From an uncultured Porphyromonadaceae bacterium (lineage in GTDB: Bacteria > Bacteroidota > Bacteroidia > Bacteroidales > Muribaculaceae): DNA of 5,447 nt. The DNA lies in the NCBI GenBank assembly GCA_947176615.1, contig CAMWRO010000205.1, positions 1-5,447 on the forward strand, given 5' to 3'. Both the position numbers and the translations under genes were made by a program. Position 1 is the stretch's first letter. Each line of letters opens with the position of its first letter. Below are positions 1 through 4,953 of the stretch, in pieces. Below the pieces are notes generated by a model. That model saw nothing but the letters and a program-made list of their open reading frames with translations, searched no databases and was not told the origin of the DNA.

Positions 1-1
1 A

Positions 2-63
2 AAATCTGTAAAGATTTTTCATGATGCGACGTGATTGAAAAATCTTTACAGATTTATTTTTTT
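2..63 (+). terminator. 20-bp perfect inverted repeat followed by a T-run, probable terminator
   Basis: Bases 2-21 are perfectly complementary to 36-55, giving a 20-bp A/T-rich stem with a 14-nt loop. Seven T residues follow at 57-63 on the plus strand. Each arm is also a small palindrome by itself: AAATCT-GTAA-AGATTT at 2-17 and AAATCT-TTAC-AGATTT at 40-55. The stem plus T-run fits an intrinsic terminator for a plus-strand gene ending left of the window and converging on the minus-strand operon. The self-palindromic arms also allow a paired binding site for a regulator or a repeat element. The inverted repeat is certain; its role is inferred. Confidence 0.55.
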
Positions 64-75
64 AATGATATGTTT

Positions 76-103
76 CCGGGGGTTGCGAAACCGCAACCCC
101 CGG
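76..103. repeat. GC-rich 12-bp perfect hairpin
   Basis: Bases 76-87 (CCGGGGGTTGCG) pair perfectly with 92-103 around the 4-nt loop AAAC. This is a very stable stem, but no T-run follows on either strand, so it is not a classical intrinsic terminator. The 9-mer GCAACCCCC in its right arm (93-101) recurs at 185-193 in another hairpin. It may protect or end the 3' tail of the minus-strand operon transcript, or belong to a dispersed palindromic repeat. Confidence 0.6.
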
Positions 104-104
104 C

Positions 105-131
105 TATTCAAAGAATAATCCTTACGGATTA
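105..131. repeat. Two small overlapping hairpins
   Basis: TATTC-AAA-GAATA occupies 105-117 and TAATCC-TTAC-GGATTA occupies 116-131. They share two bases. The second also shares 128-131 with the larger palindrome at 128-159, so the two stems exclude each other. Individually these stems are weak. They are listed because they fill the gap between stronger hairpins and make almost all of 76-193 able to fold. Confidence 0.35.
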
Positions 132-159
132 AGAGGTTGTTTTTAAACAACCTCTTAAT
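128..159. repeat. 15-bp palindrome carrying the AGAGGTTGTTT repeat
   Basis: Bases 128-142 pair perfectly with 145-159, with a 2-nt centre (143-144). The core GAGGTTGTTTTTAAACAACCTC (22 nt; outer parts at 133-142 and 145-154) is bordered on both sides by TTAA (129-132 and 155-158). Read on the minus strand, 137-155 gives AGAGGTTGTTTAAAAACAA, identical to 5396-5414 at the other end of the window. No T-run follows on either strand. It could be a transcript-end hairpin, a dispersed intergenic repeat, or the remnant of a small transposon made of two ends; the sequence does not decide. Confidence 0.6.
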
Positions 160-166
160 ATTACTC

Positions 167-193
167 GGGGCAAAACCCAGTTTTGCAACCCCC
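167..193 (-). repeat. Hairpin 23 nt past the end of the minus-strand operon
   Basis: GCAAAAC (170-176) pairs with GTTTTGC (180-186) around CCA. The stem extends as GGG (167-169) with CCC (189-191) across a 2-nt AA bulge. This is the first hairpin met by transcripts leaving the HAD gene, whose stop is at 216-218. No U-run follows on the minus strand, so termination here would be atypical. On the minus strand the sequence around it (AATATTAAG then GGGGTTG) resembles the start of the neighbouring palindrome (AATATTAAGAGGTTG), which suggests duplicated modules. Confidence 0.45.
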
Positions 194-215
194 TTAATAT
201 TGTATAACTTTTGTT

Positions 216-929
216 TTATTCCACCATGTCGAGGACTTGGGAGAGTCGGGTGATGGCCGAGGGGTGGGTGACGGCGTCTTCGTCGGCGGTCCATCCTTTC
301 CCTTTGAGCCACGCCACGCGGCATCCGAGCGACAGGGCCGGAAGAATATCTTTCTTGTAGCTGTCGCCGATGACAAGGACATTAGCTGCGGGTAGGCCGA
401 GGGCCTCTACGCCGAGGGCGAAGATTGCGGGGTCGGGTTTGCGCACCCCGACAACGGCACTCTCGATGATTTTGTCAAAGTATTTCAGCAAATCGAAGTC
501 CTCAAGGACTGCCGCAACGTTGCCGTAGAAATTGGAGACAAGCACCATCGGGAAACGCGCGCGCAGGGTCTCCAGCGTGGGGCGTGCCTCCTCGATGCAC
601 TCGCGGGCGGCGCGGTAGCAATAGGCGGCCACTTGCGTGGCAAGCGGTTCCACGGTGGCAGGGTCGATGTGGCCCCCTTCGGCAAGGTGCGTAAGCTCGA
701 TGCGCATCTTGATGAGGAGCAGGTCGTGGAAATTGTGGTGGGGGAGGATGTGGCGCACCCGGGCAAGCTCACGCTCGGCATAAACATAGGCTTCGCGGAA
801 CGTTTCCTTGTCAATATTGATGCGGGCGTCCTTGTAACCGTCCCAGATTACCTCGCTCCAGTGCACGCCGCGGCTGTCGATGGTGCCGCCGTAGTCAAAT
901 ATAATTCCTTTAATATCAGTATTTCCCAT
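216..929 (-). CDS. HAD-superfamily hydrolase (probable small-molecule phosphatase)
   Basis: A complete 237-residue cytosolic HAD protein. Motif I is FDYGGT (residues 11-16), with D12 as the expected nucleophile. Motif II is S132-N133 in LVSNFYG, the motif III lysine is K164 in VRKPDP, and motif IV is VIGDSYKKD (186-194), with D189 and D194 as probable Mg ligands. Residues about 19-115 form a helical C1-type cap that sets substrate choice. The second aspartate of the usual DxD motif is glycine (G14), so the normal acid/base residue is missing; DYGGT variants occur in this superfamily, so this need not mean loss of activity. The start overlaps the end of the CDP-alcohol transferase gene by 14 nt, which implies translational coupling. 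As the last gene of the operon it may dephosphorylate the product or an intermediate of the upstream enzymes. The substrate is unknown. Confidence 0.9.
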   Translation of the reverse strand: MGNTDIKGIIFDYGGTIDSRGVHWSEVIWDGYKDARINIDKETFREAYVYAERELARVRHILPHHNFHDLLLIKMRIELTHLAEGGHIDPATVEPLATQVAAYCYRAARECIEEARPTLETLRARFPMVLVSNFYGNVAAVLEDFDLLKYFDKIIESAVVGVRKPDPAIFALGVEALGLPAANVLVIGDSYKKDILPALSLGCRVAWLKGKGWTADEDAVTHPSAITRLSQVLDMVE

Positions 930-1863
930 CTTTCAGTTCGGTTGTGAATTTGCGGCATATCGCCTCGTGACGGATTACCATGTAGACAAGCAGGTTGTTG
1001 AGTACAAAAAGCTCAAAGGCGAAATATAGCCACGGCATCTTCAGGAAAAGCGAGATGAACAGGGCGATTGTGCGCCAGTTGAACGAGAGGATGTTAGTGA
1101 ACTTCATCAGCGGCAGCGAGGCAGCGCGGAAAGCGTCGCGGAATGACTGCGGGATGCGTCCCGAGGGGAAACGCTGCTGCAACTCGCGGCGCAATGCCTG
1201 CATGGCGGGAGCGGTAGCCTCCTGTTGTACGGTATAGTTGGTGTAGACCGTCAGGGTCAGCTTTTTCCATAAATCGCGACTCCACGACAGGGTTGCGAGC
1301 TTGGTTTTGAGGTCCGATGCTGTCTCCAGTTCGCTGCCCTCTTCCCCTTTGAGGAAATATAGGTGGAACTGGCGGTAATAGTCGGCCATAGCGGCCTGTT
1401 TCGCGTGACAGATGCCGGTGACCACGGCCACGACCCATATAACCCACGGATGTTCCATGAAGAATGCCGAGGTGACATTCTCGCGCAGGCATATGGCCAC
1501 ATAGATACATGCAAACCACACGTCGCCGCTGAGTCCGTCGAGTATTCGGCCAAGGCGCGAATACTGCTTGGTCATGCGGGCAAGCTGCCCGTCGGCACTG
1601 TCAAAAGAGTTGGCCCAGATGAGCAGCAGCATCCCGACGACATTCATCCACAAAGAGTTGAAATAGAACATCACGCCCGCTCCGATTCCGAGAAAAATCG
1701 AGGCGATGGTGATGGCGTTGGGTGTCACGCCGAGTTTGCGGGCAAGGCATGCCCATGCGTAGCCTATCGGGCGGTAAAAAAAGAGGTCAATGTGTTCCTC
1801 CGTGTCCATCGACTTCAGCGAGTCGCGGTAGGACGACGAGGTTGATGCTGTTGAATCGGCCAT
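916..1863 (-). CDS. CDP-alcohol phosphatidyltransferase family membrane protein
   Basis: A 315-residue integral membrane enzyme of the family that transfers a phospho-alcohol from a CDP-linked donor with release of CMP. The N-terminus (about 1-48) is polar, then amphipathic. Hydrophobic segments lie near residues 50-70, 72-87, 114-127, 138-155, 264-280 and 281-298. The signature runs from D88 to D114: D88-S-A-D91-G92-x2-A95-R96, eight residues, G105-x3-D109. The last aspartate is D114 where the consensus expects position 113 (glycine here). A polar stretch of about 100 residues (158-258) separates the fourth and fifth hydrophobic segments and makes the protein longer than typical family members of about 200 residues. 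TTGPN-type entry is seen as VTPNAIT (46-52). The start codon follows the upstream stop by one base (TGA-A-ATG), which supports this start and coupling. It probably makes a phospholipid or other lipid head group; donor and acceptor are not identifiable. Confidence 0.9.
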   Translation of the reverse strand: MADSTASTSSSYRDSLKSMDTEEHIDLFFYRPIGYAWACLARKLGVTPNAITIASIFLGIGAGVMFYFNSLWMNVVGMLLLIWANSFDSADGQLARMTKQYSRLGRILDGLSGDVWFACIYVAICLRENVTSAFFMEHPWVIWVVAVVTGICHAKQAAMADYYRQFHLYFLKGEEGSELETASDLKTKLATLSWSRDLWKKLTLTVYTNYTVQQEATAPAMQALRRELQQRFPSGRIPQSFRDAFRAASLPLMKFTNILSFNWRTIALFISLFLKMPWLYFAFELFVLNNLLVYMVIRHEAICRKFTTELKDGKY

Positions 1864-1864
1864 T

Positions 1865-2734
1865 TCAGATTTTTTTATGGTTCTTTATAGCGGTGAGAAC
1901 AGCCTTGGCTATATAAGGAGCGGCCTCGTTGCGGCAGGGGGCGAAACTGGGCCAGTCGTTAAAGTCGATGATGCGTATTTCACCCTCGGGGGAAACAATG
2001 CAGTCGCCGCCGTAGATTTTGACATCAAGGGCCTCGGCGGCAGAGTTGCAGATGGAGACGAGGTGGTCGAGGTCAAATTTTATACCGCGGGCCTTGCCGT
2101 TGATAGCCTCGTGGCCATACTTGCTGTGTCCCTCGTCAAAGGGGTAGAACCAAAAGAAGAAAGGAGTTCCGTAGACCCCGTAGAACTTGATGAGGTCCCC
2201 TTCGAGATGGCGGTTGATGACAGCGCGGGTGATTCCTCGGAGAAAATATTCCTGAAGCACTTCCTGTGCTTCCTCGGGATGACGGACATAGGAGACATCC
2301 TCCTTGTGCATGGCGTGGAAATCGCCGCGCTTGATCCAGCAGCGGCTGAACCCGGCCTTGATCATCGCGTCCTTGACAACCTCGTTGGTGTTGACAATGA
2401 GGCTTTCGGGGTAAGGGATGTTGCTGCCGACGAGGATGCGGGTCATGCGCTCGCGGGTGCAGTTTTCGATACCGTAGCCTGAGTTGATGACGAGGTCGCC
2501 GTTGTCCTCCTTCTGCTGGAGGATGGCGATTGACCGCTGTTCGCGGCACATGTTCAGGATGATGGGTTCGGTTACCTCGCCCGCGCAGAGTTGCTCCTCG
2601 CTGTAAACCTTGACCTCGCAGCCGCGCTTGCGCAACTGCTCGGCAGTGACGTTGAAGATGGCGGCATCGTTGCCGATGTGGTTGGGCGAATAGGCGCCGG
2701 CTCTCATGATTCCGGCTATTTTGATTTCGGCCAT
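1865..2734 (-). CDS. ATP-grasp domain protein (kinase or carboxylate ligase, substrate unknown)
   Basis: A 289-residue soluble protein that reads as an ATP-grasp enzyme. The N-terminal part (1-105) is a pre-ATP-grasp fold with IAGIMRAGAYSPNHIGND near the start and VINSGYGIENCTRERM (82-97), a pattern like RimK/glutathione-synthetase relatives. WIKRGD (133-138) supplies the probable ATP-binding lysine K135. INRHLEGDLIKFYGV (173-187) corresponds to the hinge strand and following strand. GGDCIV (242-247) and IIDFNDWPSF (255-264) supply probable Mg ligands D244, D257 and N259. The D-x-N-x-x-P pattern also resembles inositol-phosphate kinases of the ITPK type. Such enzymes either phosphorylate a substrate or join a carboxylate to an amine. 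Its place between a nucleotidyltransferase and a CDP-alcohol transferase suggests a role in building or decorating a head group. The fold is well supported; the reaction is not. Confidence 0.85.
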   Translation of the reverse strand: MAEIKIAGIMRAGAYSPNHIGNDAAIFNVTAEQLRKRGCEVKVYSEEQLCAGEVTEPIILNMCREQRSIAILQQKEDNGDLVINSGYGIENCTRERMTRILVGSNIPYPESLIVNTNEVVKDAMIKAGFSRCWIKRGDFHAMHKEDVSYVRHPEEAQEVLQEYFLRGITRAVINRHLEGDLIKFYGVYGTPFFFWFYPFDEGHSKYGHEAINGKARGIKFDLDHLVSICNSAAEALDVKIYGGDCIVSPEGEIRIIDFNDWPSFAPCRNEAAPYIAKAVLTAIKNHKKI

Positions 2735-2766
2735 TTCTTAAAAAAGATGAAAGATAGGTTGATATA

Positions 2767-3465
2767 TTATTCGGCGATGAATTTCTCGGCGGTGGCAATG
2801 TCACCGGCGTGGTCAACATCGATGATTTTTTCAAACGGGAACGCTTTCAGGTCAAGCCCGGCGGCAACGAGGGCGCGCTGATAGTTGCGCATTCGCGACA
2901 CACCCTGCTCCATGCACTGCTCAAGCACGCGGAGAGCCGGAGCGGTCAGGCCGTAGATGCCTCCCGAGATATATCTGACTTCCGGCTCGTGCTTGTCGAG
3001 GAATCCGGTGATTTTCATCTCGGGGTCGGTGGCGACATAGAGCGGTTTCTCGTCGTCGATAAATGATGTCACGGCCATGTATCCGTCGGCTTTCCCGTCG
3101 GCGGCAAACGCGTCGACATAGGGGCGGAACTCGTCGGCACGGAAAATGGTGTCGACGGTCGTCAGACAGAATTTCTTGTCGTCAAACTTGCGGCTGACCT
3201 CATAGAAACTGTGCATCGAGCTCGGGGTGCTCTTTACCACGAGGTGGAACGGCACGGGAAGCGTAAGCGACTCAAGATACTCGCGCACCTCGGTCATCTG
3301 CTCGTTGACGATGACGCTGAGCGAGGTGGGGTCGCTGCTCATGAAGATGTCGATGAGGCGTTTTATCATCGGGACTCCGTTGAGTCTGACGAGCGGTTTG
3401 GGGAGCTTTACCCCTTCCTGAACGAGGCGTGAGCCTTCGCCGGCGGCTATTATTGCGTAGTTCAT
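2767..3465 (-). CDS. Sugar-/alcohol-phosphate nucleotidyltransferase (NTP transferase)
   Basis: A 232-residue soluble protein of the NTP-transferase (GT-A fold) family, which makes NDP-activated compounds from NTP and a phosphorylated sugar or alcohol with release of pyrophosphate. AAGEGSRL (7-14) is the nucleotide-binding loop and KPLV (23-26) holds the conserved lysine K23. TTVDTIF (102-108) has the metal-binding aspartate D105, SGGIYGL (167-173) lies in the substrate region, and IDVDHAGDI (215-223) gives the second metal site (D216/D218). The short single-domain form resembles cytidylyltransferases for choline-phosphate, aminoethylphosphonate or inositol-phosphate more than the longer hexose enzymes. 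With a CDP-alcohol transferase two genes downstream, CTP is the most likely nucleotide. It starts 6 nt after pdxA and ends 32 nt before the ATP-grasp gene. The specific substrate is inferred only by context. Confidence 0.88.
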   Translation of the reverse strand: MNYAIIAAGEGSRLVQEGVKLPKPLVRLNGVPMIKRLIDIFMSSDPTSLSVIVNEQMTEVREYLESLTLPVPFHLVVKSTPSSMHSFYEVSRKFDDKKFCLTTVDTIFRADEFRPYVDAFAADGKADGYMAVTSFIDDEKPLYVATDPEMKITGFLDKHEPEVRYISGGIYGLTAPALRVLEQCMEQGVSRMRNYQRALVAAGLDLKAFPFEKIIDVDHAGDIATAEKFIAE

Positions 3466-3471
3466 TGTGGC

Positions 3472-4566
3472 TTATTCTTTGTGTTCGGTTGCGGCGGGGA
3501 GCTTGTCACTGCCTTTGTCAAACGATTGTTTTTTCAGCGGGTGGGCGGTCATTTCCTTGTGACGGGCGCGGTTGCGGTAGATGTCAATCGCGCTGTAAAC
3601 GGCGTTGCGCATCGACTCGGGCGAGGCCACGCCTTTACCGGCGATGTCGTAGGCCGTGCCGTGGTCGGGCGACGTGCGCACTGCCGGTAACCCGGCGGTA
3701 AAGTTGACACCTGTCTCTCCGGCAAGGAGCTTGAACGGGGTGAGACCTTGGTCATGGTACATCGCCAGTACGCCGTCAAACTTGCGGTAGGCTCCGCTGC
3801 CGAAAAATCCGTCGGCCGGGTAGGGGCCGAAGCATATTGCCTTCTTCTTGCGGGCATCCTCGATGGCCGGGATGATGATTTCGGCATCCTCGCTGCCGAT
3901 GACGCCGTTGTCACCGGCATGGGGGTTGAGCGAGAGGACCGCGATGCGGGGGGCGTGGACGGCAAAGTCCTCGGTCAGCGACTTGGAGAAGGTCATGATG
4001 CGCTCGGCCACGGTCTCGCGTGTGATTTTTTCAGCGACGTGTGACAGCGGGTCGTGAATTGACACGAGTGCCACGCGCAGATTTTCGTCACACATTATCA
4101 TCATTGCGCGTGAGTCTCCGTCGGCCAGCACCGATTCGAGATACTCCGTGTGGCCGGGGAATGTGAATGTCTCGCTATGGATGTTGTGCTTGTTGATAGG
4201 GGCGGTTACCAGCACGTCGATGTCGCCGTTTTTCAAGTCGGCAACAGCACGTTCAAGAGCGGCAAAAGCCGCCTGACCGGCGACTTCCGACGACTGTCCC
4301 ATCTCGACTTTTGTGTCCTCGGGGACCACGTTGATGATATAGATTTTCTCGTCGGTAGCCTGCGCGGGGGAGTCGATGCGTGTCAGTCTCACCTCGGGCA
4401 GTTCGAGAGCCTTGCGATAGGTGGCGGCAATCTTTGCCGAGCCATAGACGACAGGTGTGCATAGCTCGGCTATGCGGCTGTCTTCAAGTGCTTTAAGAAT
4501 GACCTCGTAAGAAATCCCGTTGATGTCACCGTGGGTGATACCCACCTTTATTTTTTTATTATCCAT
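3472..4566 (-). CDS. pdxA: 4-hydroxythreonine-4-phosphate dehydrogenase PdxA
   Basis: PdxA oxidises 4-phosphohydroxy-L-threonine with NAD; the product loses CO2 to give 3-amino-1-hydroxyacetone 1-phosphate, which PdxJ combines with deoxyxylulose phosphate to make pyridoxine 5'-phosphate. The 364-residue protein starts with ITHGDINGISYE (10-21), a Bacteroidetes-like form of the usual N-terminal motif. PGHTEYL (137-143) supplies phosphate-contacting H139/T140. H171 (SIHDPL), H216 (NPHAGDNG) and H271 (YHDQG) are the three metal-binding histidines; their spacing of 45 and 55 residues equals that of E. coli H166, H211 and H266. NFTAGLPAVRTSPDHGTA (288-305) is the conserved late motif. A hydrophilic tail of about 27 residues extends beyond the length of the E. 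coli enzyme. It is the first gene of the presumed operon, although its product is a cofactor enzyme not obviously linked to the four genes that follow. No Shine-Dalgarno sequence precedes ATG. Confidence 0.96.
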   Translation of the reverse strand: MDNKKIKVGITHGDINGISYEVILKALEDSRIAELCTPVVYGSAKIAATYRKALELPEVRLTRIDSPAQATDEKIYIINVVPEDTKVEMGQSSEVAGQAAFAALERAVADLKNGDIDVLVTAPINKHNIHSETFTFPGHTEYLESVLADGDSRAMMIMCDENLRVALVSIHDPLSHVAEKITRETVAERIMTFSKSLTEDFAVHAPRIAVLSLNPHAGDNGVIGSEDAEIIIPAIEDARKKKAICFGPYPADGFFGSGAYRKFDGVLAMYHDQGLTPFKLLAGETGVNFTAGLPAVRTSPDHGTAYDIAGKGVASPESMRNAVYSAIDIYRNRARHKEMTAHPLKKQSFDKGSDKLPAATEHKE

Positions 4567-4642
4567 TGTAATGATGTCGTGAAATGATGGTATCGGCAGC
4601 AGTGCTCCCGGTCGGGCATAGCTTGTGCCGCCGCTTTCAACC

Positions 4643-4663
4643 CGCTAAGTTAGCGTTTTTTTT
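4643..4663 (+). terminator. Small palindrome followed by eight T, terminator-like, in the pdxA leader
   Basis: CGCTAA-G-TTAGCG (4643-4655) folds as a stem of at least 5 bp with a 3-nt loop. Eight T residues follow at 4656-4663. The shape is that of a plus-strand intrinsic terminator, but no plus-strand gene lies upstream; the site sits in the leader of the minus-strand pdxA. It could stop antisense transcription out of pdxA, or be a palindromic protein-binding site. The stem is short, so chance is possible. Confidence 0.35.
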
Positions 4664-4695
4664 CAAGAAATCGGGCCCATAACCGGCAGGATGTG

Positions 4696-4714
4696 AAAAA
4701 ACAGTCGGTTTTTT
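4696..4714. repeat. A-tract/T-tract inverted repeat
   Basis: AAAAAAC (4696-4702) and GTTTTTT (4708-4714) form a perfect 7-bp inverted repeat around AGTCG. The stem is nearly all A-T pairs and weak as RNA. It might act as a bidirectional terminator core or as a curved A-tract/T-tract element upstream of either divergent gene. The evidence goes no further than the repeat itself. Confidence 0.3.
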
Positions 4715-4753
4715 AACTGAAATTAAGGAAAAAGCATATCCGCTGCGACTGAA

Positions 4754-4761
4754 TAAGTTTG
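4754..4761 (+). promoter_or_regulatory. Exact match to the Bacteroidetes -7 box (TAAGTTTG)
   Basis: TAAGTTTG matches the consensus TAnnTTTG used by the primary Bacteroidetes sigma factor. No good TTTG is visible at the expected distance upstream (around 4730), which lowers confidence. A transcript from here would begin near 4768 and either end at the hairpin and T-runs around 4813-4846 as a small RNA, or continue into dut with a leader of roughly 185 nt. Confidence 0.35.
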
Positions 4762-4767
4762 TGGAAT

Positions 4768-4846
4768 CGCGGGTGTGTATTAGGGAACAGCAGGGTCTCA
4801 GGTTTCCAAAGTTTTTGAGCAAATTCTCAAAATTTTTACTTTTTTT
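4768..4846 (+). ncRNA. Possible small RNA or attenuated dut leader
   Basis: This stretch lies between a -7-like box (4754-4761) and a terminator-like hairpin. Besides that hairpin (4813-4832) it can form a stem of GGGAAC (4783-4788) with GTTTCC (4802-4807), with one G-U pair and a 13-nt loop. Promoter-like box, internal stem and terminal hairpin with T-runs is the layout of a short non-coding RNA. No known RNA family is recognised, the 5' end is a guess from the box position, and the whole call is inference from layout. Confidence 0.2.
4813..4846 (+). terminator. 7-bp hairpin followed by T5-AC-T7
   Basis: TTTTGAG (4813-4819) pairs perfectly with CTCAAAA (4826-4832) around CAAATT. It is followed by five T (4833-4837), AC, and seven T (4840-4846). 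This is the most terminator-like structure in the divergent region on the plus strand. It lies 107 nt before the dut start and just before the second candidate promoter, so it would separate an upstream transcript from dut. It could also be a palindromic operator, as the core TTTTGAG-N6-CTCAAAA is symmetric. Confidence 0.45.
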
Positions 4847-4868
4847 CGGTGGATTGGAAGAAAAATAG

Positions 4869-4876
4869 TAACTTCG
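4869..4876 (+). promoter_or_regulatory. Candidate -7 box for dut (TAACTTCG)
   Basis: TAACTTCG differs at one position from TAnnTTTG and sits in the A/T-rich region where the dut promoter is expected, 77 nt before the ATG. A TTG at 4854-4856 is closer than the usual -33 spacing, so the upstream box is weak or absent. A start near 4883 would give a leader of about 70 nt containing the hairpin at 4897-4929. Confidence 0.45.
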
Positions 4877-4896
4877 TGTGTTTATTAGGTGTAATG

Positions 4897-4939
4897 CCGT
4901 CAATCCATGCCAGTGAAGGCTTGTGACGGAGTGTTTTTT
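4897..4939 (+). promoter_or_regulatory. Hairpin and T6 in the dut leader, possible attenuator
   Basis: CCGTCA (4897-4902) pairs perfectly with TGACGG (4924-4929), and an inner GCC (4909-4911) can pair with GGC (4918-4920). After AGTG come six T (4934-4939), ending 14 nt before the dut start codon. A GC-containing stem with a following T-run inside a 5' leader fits a transcription attenuator, or a structure that affects translation start. No alternative antiterminator stem or known riboswitch core was recognised. Confidence 0.35.
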
Positions 4940-4953
4940 CAACTGTTTAATTT

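Larger units (their letters stand above)
4567..4953. other. Divergent intergenic region between pdxA and dut
   Basis: These 387 bases lie between two genes transcribed away from each other and should carry promoters for both. The part nearest pdxA is GC-rich and the rest is A/T-rich. I see no convincing protein gene: the longest open frame, 101 codons on the minus strand (4637-4942), has a composition that tracks poly-A/T tracts and hairpins and resembles no family I know. Four hairpins followed by T-runs, all oriented for the plus strand, and two plus-strand -7-like boxes are listed separately. I found no CAAAnnTA, the reverse complement of the Bacteroidetes -7 box, so the pdxA promoter is not identified. 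Confidence 0.7.

Noticed and set aside
128..159. Classical rho-independent terminator for the minus-strand operon
   Set aside because: The stem is strong but no run of T follows on the minus strand, so only a repeat is reported and a transcript-end role is left open.
1..215. CRISPR array or integron recombination site
   Set aside because: The repeats are inverted hairpins with differing sequences, not regularly spaced direct repeats, and no integrase or cas gene is present.
46..324. 92-codon open frame on the minus strand, starting inside the HAD gene
   Set aside because: It overlaps the HAD gene in another frame, begins with an arginine-rich run typical of out-of-frame GC-rich DNA, and its rest is translated from the hairpin region.
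1094..1519. 141-codon open frame inside the CDP-alcohol transferase gene, same strand
   Set aside because: The in-frame protein has the family signature and membrane segments; this frame is rich in Arg, Gly and Pro without hydrophobic segments.
1877..2482. 201-codon plus-strand open frame opposite the ATP-grasp gene
   Set aside because: It is the antisense shadow of a gene with clear ATP-grasp motifs and has no recognisable family features of its own.
4567..4640. Riboswitch controlling pdxA in its leader
   Set aside because: No recognisable conserved riboswitch core or PLP-related regulatory motif was seen; the stretch has only short, unconvincing complementarities.
4637..4942. 101-codon open frame on the minus strand in the divergent intergenic region
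   Set aside because: Its composition is driven by A/T tracts and hairpins, it shows no domain or signal peptide pattern, and it would cover the promoter region of dut.
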